A DNA stretch of 64,000 bases from Acidobacteriota bacterium (lineage in GTDB: Bacteria > Acidobacteriota > Terriglobia > Bryobacterales > UBA6623), in the NCBI GenBank assembly GCA_027592785.1, contig JAQCLD010000004.1, forward strand, positions 21,798-85,797, written 5' to 3'. This document shows positions 9,658-19,901 of this stretch, in pieces. How positions within the stretch are numbered: the stretch's first letter is position 1; each line of letters begins with the position of its first letter. The notes under the pieces were generated by a model. That model had not been told where the DNA came from. It did not search any database and saw nothing but the letters and a program-made list of their open reading frames with translations. The translations under genes and the position numbers were made by a program.

Positions 9658-11913
9658 CTAGTGCTGCTGGTGATGGTGCACCCTCGTCGGAATCTTGAAT
9701 CGCGAGACCGAATTACGCAGCTCATCCGCAAGGGTAGTGAGATTACGGATAGCCATGGCTCCCTCCCTGGCGCCTTGCGCGGTATCCCGTTGAACAGACG
9801 AAATGCCGCTCATGGCCTGGGCCACTGACTCCGAGCTGCGTGCTTGGCGCTCAGAAGCATCGGCAATCGATTCGATTAACTCGGATAGGTTTCGCGATAC
9901 AGACTCGATCTGCACCAAGCTCTTGCCGGCTTCGTTCGTCAGCGCAGATCCGTCCACTACTTCCTTGGTGGTGTCTTCCATAGACGCCACTGCCGCCGTT
10001 GTATCTTCTTGAATTGCCTGAATCAACGCGCTGATGCGGTTGGTCGCTTCGGTGGCTTGCTCCGCCAATCCCTCGACTTCGGTTGCGACAACTGCAAAAC
10101 CGCGTCCCGCTTCACCGGCCATCGACGCTTGGATCGAGGCGTTCATGGCTAACATGCTGGTGCGGTCCGCCAACTCGCCGATGACCTGTGAGATCTCGCC
10201 GATCTCGTGGGAACTCTCGCCAAGCCGTTTGATGCGCTTCGAAGTTTCTTGTACTTGATTGCGGATCGATTCCATGCCGGCGATACTCTTCGCGACAACC
10301 TCTGCTCCGCGTTGCGAGTTCTCAAGAGCCGCCGCGGATACGCGGGCGGCCTTCTCGGCGCTTTCTGATACTTGCTGGATGGCCGAGGCCATCGACTCGA
10401 CCGCCATGCTCGCCGAGATCACGTCGCTCGATTGCTTCTCGGAGCCTTCAGCCAAGGTGTCGGTTGTCTGTGAAATATGGTTCGCGGCGGCAGACACTTG
10501 CAACGTCGTGTTCTGTACTTGGGCGATAAGCGTGCGCAGTTCGCCAATCATGTAGTTGAATGAATCCGCGATCGCTCCGGTGATCTCCGCGGTCACTTCA
10601 GCTTCCAGCGTGAGGTCTCCTTCAGCCACGCCGGCAATCTCATCGAGCAGTTTGTGGATACTCTGCTGGATCCGGTCTCGTTCCTCTGAGGACTGCACCA
10701 GATTCAACGTGTTGTCGAGAACGCTATTGAGCGCCTCGGTCATCTGACCCAGTTCGTCTCCACTGCGCACGGTTGCCCGCGCAGTCAAGTCGCCCACGCC
10801 GATGCGTCCGAACAGAGCATTGATTTCGTCGATTTGCGAGGTGATGGTCCTATTTAGGAAGAGAATCAGTACGACCGTGAAGGCAAGGATGAAGATCGCT
10901 GCCGAGAGCTGCAAATACTTCTCCCCAGTCAGCCGCGTGATGCGCTGGTCCATGAGGATGTCCAACTCTTTCAGCGAGGCGTCGTACGACGTGATAAGCG
11001 CAGCGATAGCGGTCTCCGCCGATTCGTTGAGGTCCGTCGTTTGTTCACCGGCGCGTATCCGCTCACGCAGCAAGATCCTGGTGGCGGCTTGGACGTAGTC
11101 ACGCGCCGCGTCAATTGATTCCGTCAATCTCGGCGCCGCTTCATCCGCCATGTATGGATTCACTTCGACTGCGGCCTTCATCCCGCGTTCGATCTCGCTG
11201 ATGTCCGTCTCGATCTGTCCGATTAGCCGGTTGAGCGTCTGGCGGGCGTCCAAGTCGACGTTCACGGAAGTCTCTTCGTTATCGGTCGTCTGCATCGCGC
11301 GCGCCAAACTGGTGCGCCGGGCCAGCACGTCCTGTCCGACGATGCGCACCACGTCAACCGTATCGATTGCCTGGGGCAGGCGTGACAGCACGGTATCCAT
11401 CAAAAAGTGCGTGTCCAGTTCGGGGTCCAGTACCAGGCCGGCTTGGTCCCCAATCGTTCGAATCAAAGTCATGAGTTCGCCAATCAGGCGGCTGTGACGT
11501 TGGAAGCTTTCGATCGGTGTCAAGGCGTCGACAGTCGCCTCGAGATCGCGCCAGTCTCCTTTGAAACGCTCCCAGTGGGCGGATGTGCCGAACTCGTCGC
11601 CATAAGCCCGTTCAACTGACTCCACCCTAGGCATCACCGAGTCGATTTCAGGCTGCAACAGGAGCATCTCAGCCTGTGCTTCGGACTCGCCGGACAAATA
11701 GGCATTGGCGGCGGCACGGTGCTTCGGAAGTAGCTCTACGAGCGTGCGTAACGGTTTGAGGTATTCGATGCCCTGGATCTCACGTTGCGTCGCTTCAATT
11801 TGTACGTTGCGCGCATCGATGAAAAGCCAGACCAGGCAGGCCACGGGCAGGGCCATGACCAAGACGACCAGCGCTAGCTTCTGGCCAATCTTTAGGTCTC
11901 GCAGAAAACTCAT
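9658..11913 (-). CDS. Methyl-accepting chemotaxis protein (PilJ-like)
   Basis: N-terminal TM and periplasmic region, HAMP-like segments, C-terminal signalling hairpin ISQVIGELADRTSMLAMNASIQASMAGEAGRGFAVVATEVEGLA. Confidence 0.9.
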   Translation of the reverse strand: MSFLRDLKIGQKLALVVLVMALPVACLVWLFIDARNVQIEATQREIQGIEYLKPLRTLVELLPKHRAAANAYLSGESEAQAEMLLLQPEIDSVMPRVESVERAYGDEFGTSAHWERFKGDWRDLEATVDALTPIESFQRHSRLIGELMTLIRTIGDQAGLVLDPELDTHFLMDTVLSRLPQAIDTVDVVRIVGQDVLARRTSLARAMQTTDNEETSVNVDLDARQTLNRLIGQIETDISEIERGMKAAVEVNPYMADEAAPRLTESIDAARDYVQAATRILLRERIRAGEQTTDLNESAETAIAALITSYDASLKELDILMDQRITRLTGEKYLQLSAAIFILAFTVVLILFLNRTITSQIDEINALFGRIGVGDLTARATVRSGDELGQMTEALNSVLDNTLNLVQSSEERDRIQQSIHKLLDEIAGVAEGDLTLEAEVTAEITGAIADSFNYMIGELRTLIAQVQNTTLQVSAAANHISQTTDTLAEGSEKQSSDVISASMAVESMASAIQQVSESAEKAARVSAAALENSQRGAEVVAKSIAGMESIRNQVQETSKRIKRLGESSHEIGEISQVIGELADRTSMLAMNASIQASMAGEAGRGFAVVATEVEGLAEQATEATNRISALIQAIQEDTTAAVASMEDTTKEVVDGSALTNEAGKSLVQIESVSRNLSELIESIADASERQARSSESVAQAMSGISSVQRDTAQGAREGAMAIRNLTTLADELRNSVSRFKIPTRVHHHQQH

Positions 11914-11962
11914 TGATAGTGCTCCTGTGGGCCGATCATTCTCGGTCCCTCTCCACGACTGT

Positions 11963-12463
11963 TCATCTGCCGCTTAGCCTCTTGATCTCTGGACAGTCGA
12001 AAAAGCGATCCACATCGAATACCCGAACCTCGCCGTCTCTATCGTCGAACGCCTGCAGAGCCACGGAAGTGTCCACATCGCCCTGGTTCTGAATCGAACG
12101 CAGAGCTGCGGGCGTTACGGAACGCATCCCTTGCAGCGAATCAACAATCAAACCTGTTCTCATTTCTCCATCCGCACTGCGCACGGTAAGCAGTCGCACC
12201 GCTTCGGTTCGTACGACTCGCGGAATTCCCAATAGCGCCCTCAAGTCGACCACCGACAAAATGTCTCCGCGAACGTTAGTGACGCCCAACACGAAGTTCG
12301 GCGTGTTCGGTACGACGGCACATGCCGGCGGCTTGTCCAGCTCAACCACTTTGCCGACCGGTACTGCATAACGTTGCTCGCCTAACCGAAAGACGATGTG
12401 GTCGAGCGCCTCTGTAGAAGCCCTTTGCGGTGGCGTGGCTTTCGTCTTGGTTGAACCGCTCAC
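11963..12463 (-). CDS. CheW-like chemotaxis coupling protein
   Basis: FRLGEQRYAVPVGKVVELDK...VLGVTNVRGDILSVVDLRALLG. Confidence 0.88.
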   Translation of the reverse strand: MSGSTKTKATPPQRASTEALDHIVFRLGEQRYAVPVGKVVELDKPPACAVVPNTPNFVLGVTNVRGDILSVVDLRALLGIPRVVRTEAVRLLTVRSADGEMRTGLIVDSLQGMRSVTPAALRSIQNQGDVDTSVALQAFDDRDGEVRVFDVDRFFDCPEIKRLSGR

Positions 12464-12828
12464 AGTAGGTGCTCCTCAACAACACGAAGCAAATCTTGGG
12501 TGTCGAATGGCTTCGTCAGATAGGCGTCTGCGCCCTGCCGGATGCCCCAATAGCGGTCGGCGTCCTGCGTCTTCGACGTCACGAGAAATATCTTGATGTC
12601 CTTGGTAGCCGGCGAACTCTTCAGTAGACGGCAAACTTGAAAGCCGTTTCGCTTGGGTAGCACGACATCTAGCAGAACCAGATCTGGCGACGTTTCGAGG
12701 GCCTTCAACAAGGCCTCCTCACCGTCCGCGGCGGTGATCACCTTGTAGCCGACTCCGGTCAAAGCGTTCGTCATCGATAGCAGCGCCGTTGGGCTGTCGT
12801 CGACGCAAAGAATGGTTTTGTCCGCCAT
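12460..12828 (-). CDS. CheY-like response regulator (PilH/PilG type)
   Basis: ILCVDDSPTALLSM...DLVLLDVVLPKRNGFQVCRLLK...FLVTSKTQ...YLTKPFDTQDLL; start at MADKTIL; overlaps the CheW gene by 4 nt. Confidence 0.9.
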   Translation of the reverse strand: MADKTILCVDDSPTALLSMTNALTGVGYKVITAADGEEALLKALETSPDLVLLDVVLPKRNGFQVCRLLKSSPATKDIKIFLVTSKTQDADRYWGIRQGADAYLTKPFDTQDLLRVVEEHLL

Positions 12829-12841
12829 ACAAAGGCTCGCA

Positions 12842-12859
12842 GCCCGCCGCAAGGCGGGC
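12842..12859. other. Perfect 7-bp GC stem-loop in the leader of the chemosensory operon
   Basis: GCCCGCC-gcaa-GGCGGGC just upstream of the minus-strand start at 12828. Confidence 0.4.
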
Positions 12860-13196
12860 CTTTCGCAAGCGCGTATACAATTTGTACGGCGAGCGGTCTA
12901 TGACCGGCTATATCCCATTGATCTAAGGCAGCTCGGGAATTCTTCGTAGACAGGTCTAAGTAATAGCCGGGGAGGGCAGGTAGAAAGACCGCAGCCTTGA
13001 GTCGGGGGCCGGGCGGGACAGACGTCAGCCACGGGAAACGTCGCTGCTAACCAGCCGATGGAAGGCGCGCTGGCCGGGAATTATACCGGGAATCTAGTGT
13101 CCAGGCGGGTGAGGGCGAATTCCAGCCTGTCGGCACTGGTAGACTGGGCGTTTGATTCTGGGGCCGGTGTTCGACAAAAGTGGGGATAGCTAGAGC

Positions 13197-14675
13197 ATGC
13201 ACGCACCGCGCGTGATCATCATGGGCGCAGGTCCGGCTGGCCTCACTGCGGCCTATCTGCTTTCCAAGGCCCAGATAGCAACCGAGGTGTTGGAGCGCGA
13301 TGACGTGGTCGGCGGCATCTCGCGAACGGCTACCCACGGCGGCTATCGATTCGACATCGGCGGTCATCGGTTCTTCACCAAGGTTTCGATCGTAGAAGAT
13401 CTGTGGAACGAGATCCTCGGTGACGACCTGATCCTGCGCCGAAGGTTGTCTCGAATCTACTATCGCGGCAAGTTCTTCTCCTACCCGCTCAAACCGTTCA
13501 ATGCTCTCTCCGGGCTGGGCCTGTGGGAAACGTCACGGTGTGTGGGCAGCTACGTCCAAGCGCGCCTTAGGCCCATCACCCCGGAGGATAATTTCGAAGC
13601 CTGGATCTGCAATCGATTCGGCCGCCGTCTGTTTGAAATTTTCTTTCGCACCTACACCGAGAAAGTCTGGGGCATGCCTTGTTCTGAGATCGAAGCGGAA
13701 TGGGCCGCACAACGCATCAAGGGGCTCTCATTGGGGTCAGCAATCAAGAACGCGTTGTTCGGCGAAACGGCCTCGAGCAAACAGGGGGTCGTCAAAACCC
13801 TGATCGATCAGTTTCAATATCCGCGGCTGGGGCCCGGCATGATGTGGGAGCGGGCTCGCGAATTGTCGGAAGCGCGGGGCGCCAAAGTCCATTTGCATAC
13901 CCCCGTGCGCCGGATTCACTGGGACGCGGACGGAGTCACTTCGATCGAATCCGACTCGGCGGTCTTTCAGGGCACGCACTCAATCAGCAGCATCGCGATG
14001 GACGAACTTGTCGAGGCGCTCACTCCGGCCCCACCGGCCGAGGTGCTCGCCGCCGCTAAGCGTTTGCGCTATCGCGATTTTCTGACCGTGGCGCTGGTCA
14101 TCGACAGGCCCGATCTGTTTCCCGACAACTGGGTGTACGTCCACGATCCGACCGTGAAGCTGGGACGAATTCAGAACTTCGGCAACTGGAGCCCCGAGAT
14201 GGTCCCCGACGCGACCAAGAGTTGCCTCGGCCTGGAATACTTCTGCCACGAAGGCGATGACCTGTGGTCCATGCCCGACGAAGACCTACTCGCCCTCGGC
14301 GCCAAGGAGATCGTCTCTCTGGGCCTCCTCGGCGGCGCCAAGGTCGTGGACGGCGCCGTCGTGCGCATGCCCAAGGCATATCCGGTGTACGATTCTGGTT
14401 ACTCGACAGCGGTCGATACCATTCGCGAGTTCATCACCCGGCGGCTGCCCAACCTACAGCTGGTAGGCCGCAATGGTATGCATCGATACAACAATCAAGA
14501 TCACTCGATGCTCACGGCTATGCTAGCGGTGAAGAATATCACCGGGAGCCGCTACGATCTATGGCGAGTCAATGTCGACGAGGAGTATCAGGAAGAGGGT
14601 CCCAACATCACGGAAGAGGATCTGTTGCACCTGGAACTAGGACAGCCGCTGGTTCCCCGGGGCAAAGGAAAATAG
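13197..14675 (+). CDS. FAD-dependent NAD(P)-binding oxidoreductase (protoporphyrinogen oxidase / UDP-galactopyranose mutase-like)
   Basis: N-terminal VIIMGAGPAGLTAAYLLSKAQIATEVLERDDVVGGISRT dinucleotide-binding motif. Confidence 0.8.
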   Translation: MHAPRVIIMGAGPAGLTAAYLLSKAQIATEVLERDDVVGGISRTATHGGYRFDIGGHRFFTKVSIVEDLWNEILGDDLILRRRLSRIYYRGKFFSYPLKPFNALSGLGLWETSRCVGSYVQARLRPITPEDNFEAWICNRFGRRLFEIFFRTYTEKVWGMPCSEIEAEWAAQRIKGLSLGSAIKNALFGETASSKQGVVKTLIDQFQYPRLGPGMMWERARELSEARGAKVHLHTPVRRIHWDADGVTSIESDSAVFQGTHSISSIAMDELVEALTPAPPAEVLAAAKRLRYRDFLTVALVIDRPDLFPDNWVYVHDPTVKLGRIQNFGNWSPEMVPDATKSCLGLEYFCHEGDDLWSMPDEDLLALGAKEIVSLGLLGGAKVVDGAVVRMPKAYPVYDSGYSTAVDTIREFITRRLPNLQLVGRNGMHRYNNQDHSMLTAMLAVKNITGSRYDLWRVNVDEEYQEEGPNITEEDLLHLELGQPLVPRGKGK

Positions 14676-14687
14676 AGCGCATCAGCC

Positions 14688-15176
14688 ATGAACCTGGAGT
14701 TTCGACCAATCGAGAGCGCCGACTGGAACAAAGTTAGGCGAATCTACCTGGAGGGCCTGATCACCGGTCAAGCCTCATTTGAAAGCGAAGCGTCGACCTG
14801 GAGTCGCTGGGACGCGGCGCATAACGCCGACTGCCGTATCGCCGCCGTCGACCATGGCGTGATCGTGGCCTGGGGCGCTTTGTCGCCATTCTCCAGCAGG
14901 GCTGTCTACAAGGGTGTTGCCGAGGCCTCCGTTTACGTGATGGCCAAGTGGCGCGGCTGCGGCGTTGGTTCAGCCGCGCTGCAAGAACTTATCCGCCAAA
15001 GCGAAGTGGCCGGCTATTGGACTCTGCTAGCCAAAATCTTTCCTGAAAACAAACCAAGCCTGGCCCTGGCGGCGAAGAACGGTTTCCGCGAAGTAGGCGT
15101 CTTGCGCAACATCGGTCGCCACGGAGACCGTTGGCGCGATGTCGTCTTATTGGAGCGCCGCGCGGCCCTGCTCTAG
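14688..15176 (+). CDS. GNAT N-acetyltransferase (phosphinothricin acetyltransferase-like)
   Basis: EGLITGQASFE, VAWGALSPFSSRAVYKGVAEASVYV, GCGVGSAAL motifs. Confidence 0.8.
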   Translation: MNLEFRPIESADWNKVRRIYLEGLITGQASFESEASTWSRWDAAHNADCRIAAVDHGVIVAWGALSPFSSRAVYKGVAEASVYVMAKWRGCGVGSAALQELIRQSEVAGYWTLLAKIFPENKPSLALAAKNGFREVGVLRNIGRHGDRWRDVVLLERRAALL

Positions 15177-16157
15177 CGGACGTTTCTGATAGTCCGTGGA
15201 CAGCGAAGCAAGATAGCGATTCGGAGCTGGGGCGGCCACCCAGGGCAGTCCCTGTTGCTGCTGCCAACCTCGTATCCAAGTGCCGGATGCTGACGGCATC
15301 TGCTGATAGACGGGGTCCAGCAGAGCGGCCTCCAAAGAGATGAACTCGAAGTCCTGCCGGCGGAAGCGTTCGATCACTTCCTTGATGTGGTCATAGTTCA
15401 GCGCATTTGCGTGCAACAGAGCCACGTGCGGCGTTTGGCGGCCTGTAACCACCGCCGACAACAACGCGTAGTGCTTGATACTCGCTTCCAGATACTCCAA
15501 GTACCCCTTTACGACCGCTTCCTTGCCGACCTGATCGTTATTCGCGTCCGCCCAGATGTAAATCTCCGCGAATACCCAATCCTGCAAATCGATCGTGACT
15601 GGCGCAATCCTGTACGAATGTTCGTTGAGATACTGCTCCAACTGCTCGCGCGTCGACTGGCTCGCCCCACGATGCAGATACGGCGCACGAAAGTATTTCT
15701 GGCCCACAGGCGGTTTCCCCAACGCCGACTCCAAGAACTGCTGCCCGCTTAGGATGTCCGCGAAGTAAGCCGCCGGCGTCATCTCGTGGTAATCGCGATG
15801 CGAGGTCGTGTGATTGCCCAACGCCGCGCCGGCCTTGTCCCAGACCTCTAGCAAGGCGTGGACATCCTGCATATCCCACGAACTCGGTTTGAACGAACTG
15901 CTCACGAAGCCAGCCACCGGGACCTTCATCCGGCGCAGTTCGCGGAGCACCTTCTCGTTCTGCCGGATGAATACTTTGGGGTCGTTGAGCAAGTCCCTAC
16001 GAAACGAGCTATTCGCTGCTGGAAGGTCGTCGAACGTGATTGCCACACTACGTTTCGCCCGCGCCGCGGATAGCTTGAACGGTTCCGCCGCGGAGCCTGT
16101 CCAAGCTAACACGCTTCCCACGGCAAGCAATACACCCAAGCGTGCAACACCGCCCAT
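15147..16157 (-). CDS. NodB-type polysaccharide deacetylase (PgaB-like role, single domain)
   Basis: SVAITFDDLPAANS and GNHTTSHRDYHE motifs; start at MGGVARLG, overlapping the upstream stop as TAATG. Confidence 0.8.
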   Translation of the reverse strand: MGGVARLGVLLAVGSVLAWTGSAAEPFKLSAARAKRSVAITFDDLPAANSSFRRDLLNDPKVFIRQNEKVLRELRRMKVPVAGFVSSSFKPSSWDMQDVHALLEVWDKAGAALGNHTTSHRDYHEMTPAAYFADILSGQQFLESALGKPPVGQKYFRAPYLHRGASQSTREQLEQYLNEHSYRIAPVTIDLQDWVFAEIYIWADANNDQVGKEAVVKGYLEYLEASIKHYALLSAVVTGRQTPHVALLHANALNYDHIKEVIERFRRQDFEFISLEAALLDPVYQQMPSASGTWIRGWQQQQGLPWVAAPAPNRYLASLSTDYQKRPLEQGRAALQ

Positions 16158-18652
16158 TAGTACTCCCGTTTCAGGCGGTAGTCCAACTGAATGCTGGCGT
16201 ACGACATGCGGTAAGCCGACAGGCCCACATTCGTCCGATCCAGCGCCGAGTTGGAATGTCCGCCCTGTAAGCGCAGCCAGATGTTTTGGCGTAGCTTTTT
16301 CGCGAATTCGACCGTGGAACTGAAAGGAATCGTCCTTGGTCCGCCCGCTTCCCTCTGCACGCCTGCTCCAAATTCCGCGACATAGTCGATAGAGCCCGGG
16401 AAGCGTCCCTCTAGGTGCAATGCTCCTAGATGCGTGCGTACAAAGGAGGGGCTGTAGACATCGTCGCTCGGCCGATCGTGCGCGACCCAACCGTTGCGCA
16501 TCCCCAACCGGACACGTATCGGACGCGTGTCCACAATTCGCCGAAACGCTGAAAAATCGACGCTCTGTCTCGTCGTCGACGAGCCAAACGCGATCGTCGA
16601 ATACCTCATGCCTAGCTGCGTTTTGAGCGTGGGGCGAAGATCCGTTTCGGCGTATGCATATTGCGTTTGAACCTGCCGCTCGATCGCCCGAAACGCCGTC
16701 GTCGGCTCGCGTCCCAGCCCACCGCGTAGACGCACCCGGTCCGAGACCAGGTAGCTCGCCGAAGCGTCCAGATTCAGACGGCTTTCCTTGACGCCATTCC
16801 CATAGAGCACCTGACCGGCCCGCGCGTGGGCCGTCAGCCTGCGCGCCACTTGCCCAGTCCAGCCCACTCCGTAGGTCGTCCAGCTTGCGCTCTCGCTGCG
16901 CTGCGTAAACAGTTGACGGTTTACCCCAAACTCCAGCCGATGGTTGACTGATAGAGGCGCTTCGAACTGCTGCCTGATACCTTGCGAGACGAAGTCGTCC
17001 GTATCTGCGAAATAGTCGGCCCTGGTCTGAAACGCATAGCCGTATTCATACTGTAGTTCGTCCCGCAGCCTGTACGACTCACGGTCTCCCGGGTAGCGTT
17101 GCGCAAACGTGCGCGCGTAGTCCGTGGCGGCCCGTGCGTTGTTGGACCAGCGCGCCGCCAGGGCTCTATGGTGCAGGGCATCACCTTGCTGCGCGCGCTC
17201 CTCTGGCAACGCCGCCAAGGTTTTCTCGGCTTGCAGATGCCGTCCCGCCCAATTGAGTACCTGCGCGCGCGATTTGACCAAATCCCAGTGGTTCGGCAGC
17301 CGCGTTAGGCTCTCGTTCGCTGCCTTGATCGCCGAACCCAAGCGATTCTGATCCGCCAAGGAGTGGATCAAACCGTCCGGGCCTGCGCTGGACTCTGGAT
17401 AGAGCGCCGCAATCTGCTTGTACAGCCGCTCGGCCTCTTTCGGCTGTCCGCTCCAACGCAACGCCAAACCCTTGCGTAGCAGGTTGCGCTCGTCCACATA
17501 GCCTTCGGCCAACAGTTCGTTAAGCATCACCAGCGCCGCCTGCGGCTGGTCGCCGAACAGTTCCGCCTGGACGCGATCCGATCGCGCCCAAACCGGTTGC
17601 TTGGGCTCATGTTCGAACACGTAGTCGAACTCCCGTTGTGCTTCCACATAACGTTCGTTCCAGGTCAGAACAACCGCGTAGTCCCGCCGAACCGCGAGAT
17701 GCAGCGGCGCCACAGCGACCGCGCGCCGCAAGTATGCGATTCCCAACTCGACCGAACCCTCGCGGGCCAGCGCGACGCCTTCCGCAGCTAACGCGACGGA
17801 TTGAACTGTCAGCGAGCGCCCGGTTTCCGCCCCGGGCAACGATGTCCGCAGCGTGTTAGGCTCCGGTGCAAGGGCCATGACGGGGACTTCGCTAATGAAT
17901 AGCGGCTCCTTGCGCAAGCGCTCCGCCAGCGAGCGCCCAACCATGCCGGCCTGGCTTGCGAACTCCGCCTCCGGAATCATGGCCACTAGTTCACCGGCTT
18001 CATCGAATCGGCCCAGCCGCGCAAGCAGCCACCCGCGCCAAGCCAATATTTGCGATGTGCGCTTCTCTCCCTGGGACCAAGTCGCCAAGAACGCATGCGC
18101 CTCACCGAGCTGCCTCCTGTCCAGGAAGCACTCCACAATCCCAATCGCCGCCGTCTCCGAGTCCGGATAGTAGCCAAGAGTCTCGCGGTAGCCTCGTTCG
18201 GCCTCTTCGCGGAGTCCCGACCGCCTCAGCGCCAGAGCGCGGCGCGTCAAAATCGCCTCTCGCTTGTCGCCTTCGTCAATAAGACTTCGGTAGAGGTCAT
18301 CTGCGTTATGTGCTTCTCCTCCAAAGAGTTCTGCATTAGCCATTTCATGGCGAGCCCAGGCCGGCTGATCCGGATGAGCCAGTCGTATACGGCGCAGCAC
18401 CTCAGCTGCCCGACGCCAATCGCCGGACCATCCCAAGGCGACGCCGTAGTCTCTTTCAATCGTCCACTCTTCGGGCGCCAGTCTCAGCGCCTCCTCATAC
18501 AGCGCCAACGAGTCTTGTGGCTGCGGCGAACGCGCCAACTCGCGCGCGCGGTCTGTTAGGCTCCACGCTTGCTGCAACGACGCTGGCTGCGCAGCCAGCA
18601 GTGCAGGCACGGTCAGAATCAACAGCCACAGCGTGATCCTCCTAATCCGCAC
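16157..18652 (-). CDS. PgaA-like TPR plus outer-membrane beta-barrel export protein
   Basis: Signal peptide, two TPR blocks, beta-barrel-like C-terminus ending in aromatic Y; overlaps the PgaC-like gene. Confidence 0.72.
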   Translation of the reverse strand: MRIRRITLWLLILTVPALLAAQPASLQQAWSLTDRARELARSPQPQDSLALYEEALRLAPEEWTIERDYGVALGWSGDWRRAAEVLRRIRLAHPDQPAWARHEMANAELFGGEAHNADDLYRSLIDEGDKREAILTRRALALRRSGLREEAERGYRETLGYYPDSETAAIGIVECFLDRRQLGEAHAFLATWSQGEKRTSQILAWRGWLLARLGRFDEAGELVAMIPEAEFASQAGMVGRSLAERLRKEPLFISEVPVMALAPEPNTLRTSLPGAETGRSLTVQSVALAAEGVALAREGSVELGIAYLRRAVAVAPLHLAVRRDYAVVLTWNERYVEAQREFDYVFEHEPKQPVWARSDRVQAELFGDQPQAALVMLNELLAEGYVDERNLLRKGLALRWSGQPKEAERLYKQIAALYPESSAGPDGLIHSLADQNRLGSAIKAANESLTRLPNHWDLVKSRAQVLNWAGRHLQAEKTLAALPEERAQQGDALHHRALAARWSNNARAATDYARTFAQRYPGDRESYRLRDELQYEYGYAFQTRADYFADTDDFVSQGIRQQFEAPLSVNHRLEFGVNRQLFTQRSESASWTTYGVGWTGQVARRLTAHARAGQVLYGNGVKESRLNLDASASYLVSDRVRLRGGLGREPTTAFRAIERQVQTQYAYAETDLRPTLKTQLGMRYSTIAFGSSTTRQSVDFSAFRRIVDTRPIRVRLGMRNGWVAHDRPSDDVYSPSFVRTHLGALHLEGRFPGSIDYVAEFGAGVQREAGGPRTIPFSSTVEFAKKLRQNIWLRLQGGHSNSALDRTNVGLSAYRMSYASIQLDYRLKREY

Positions 18653-19898
18653 CTTGACGCTCCAATCTCCAAGTCACCGGAGCCGACAGATTCAGCCGCT
18701 TCACAAAGCCCTTGCTCGAGTGGATGGCGCTCGACAACGACATCATCATCCAGTAGAAACAGGGGTAGAAAATGGCAAACGGGAACTCGTAAATGATGTC
18801 CCGTTCGTACTTTGCGTCGATCAGCACGCCAACCAACAGTTGCGCCAGGCAGCAGCCGAAGATGATCACGCCCCAATAGTTAGGCAGTGGCGAGCCGCCG
18901 TAGGGACTGTGTCCGAACAGCATTCCGATCGCCCAGAAGCTGGTGATAGCCACAAACACCCAGGCCCACAAAACCGATAGGAAGCTCTCGACATACACCG
19001 GGTACAGGCGGTAGTGTTTCGGCGTCCAGAGGATCGACACATGGCGTTTTAGCGCCTGGCCGAGGCCCACCGCCCAACGGCAACGCTGTTTCCACAGCAC
19101 CTTGATGTCCTCGGGAACTTCCATCCACACCAGCGCCCGCGGCTCGTAGCGGATCTCGAAGTTGTTCATCTGCAGCTTGAACGTCAGATCGATGTCTTCG
19201 GTCGACATCCCCGGTGAATACAGGCCCGCTTGACGCAACGCGTCTTTGCGGAACATGCCGCATACCCCAGAAACGCACATCACTCGGCCCCAAACGCGTT
19301 GCGCTCTGCGCAGCAAGCCGATCACCGAGCTGAACTCCACGGCCTGCAACTGCGAAAGCCAATTGTTGCGGTTGCGAACCCGTGCATTGCCGGCCACCGC
19401 GCCCACATTCGGGCTGCGAAAATGCTGCACCATCACCTTCAGGACTTGTGGTTCGGGAATTGTATCCGCGTCCATTACCAGGATCAGATCGCCCTTGGCG
19501 CAAGGGATGGCGTCGTTCAGCGCCATCGCTTTGCCCTCGTTAAACTTTTTATCCAGTAGTCGTACGCGAGGATCTGAAAGGAAAGGCGTTATGCGCTCGA
19601 CAGTTCGGTCCTTCGAGCCGTCGTTAATGACGATAACCTCGTAGTTGGGATAGTCGATATTCGTCAGGCCGCGCAGCGCCGAGGCGATGCTGGCCTCCTC
19701 GTAGTAGGCCGGAGTGAGGATGCTGACGAATGGCGTGAATGAATCATCGTCACGCTGTTCTCCCAGGTCGTGCCGGAAGAAAAACGTCAGCGCCGTCGTG
19801 ATCCAGATCAGACTGGTGACGATGGGGTAAGTGCCGTAAAACTGTACCGCCAGCCAGTAAAGGTGGCTTTCCTCGATTGCCTGAATCAGCCAGAGCAT
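18642..19898 (-). CDS. pgaC: PgaC/IcaA-like GT2 poly-N-acetylglucosamine synthase
   Basis: VINDGSKDRT, VMDADTIPEP, STEDIDLT, QRCRWAVGLGQ, multiple TM segments. Confidence 0.82.
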   Translation of the reverse strand: MLWLIQAIEESHLYWLAVQFYGTYPIVTSLIWITTALTFFFRHDLGEQRDDDSFTPFVSILTPAYYEEASIASALRGLTNIDYPNYEVIVINDGSKDRTVERITPFLSDPRVRLLDKKFNEGKAMALNDAIPCAKGDLILVMDADTIPEPQVLKVMVQHFRSPNVGAVAGNARVRNRNNWLSQLQAVEFSSVIGLLRRAQRVWGRVMCVSGVCGMFRKDALRQAGLYSPGMSTEDIDLTFKLQMNNFEIRYEPRALVWMEVPEDIKVLWKQRCRWAVGLGQALKRHVSILWTPKHYRLYPVYVESFLSVLWAWVFVAITSFWAIGMLFGHSPYGGSPLPNYWGVIIFGCCLAQLLVGVLIDAKYERDIIYEFPFAIFYPCFYWMMMSLSSAIHSSKGFVKRLNLSAPVTWRLERQGAD

Positions 19899-19901
19899 TT
19901 G

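Noticed and set aside
15147-16490. N-terminal extension of the polysaccharide deacetylase ORF
   Set aside because: The extension lies inside the pgaA-like gene; signal-peptide start at 16157 with TAATG coupling is far more plausible
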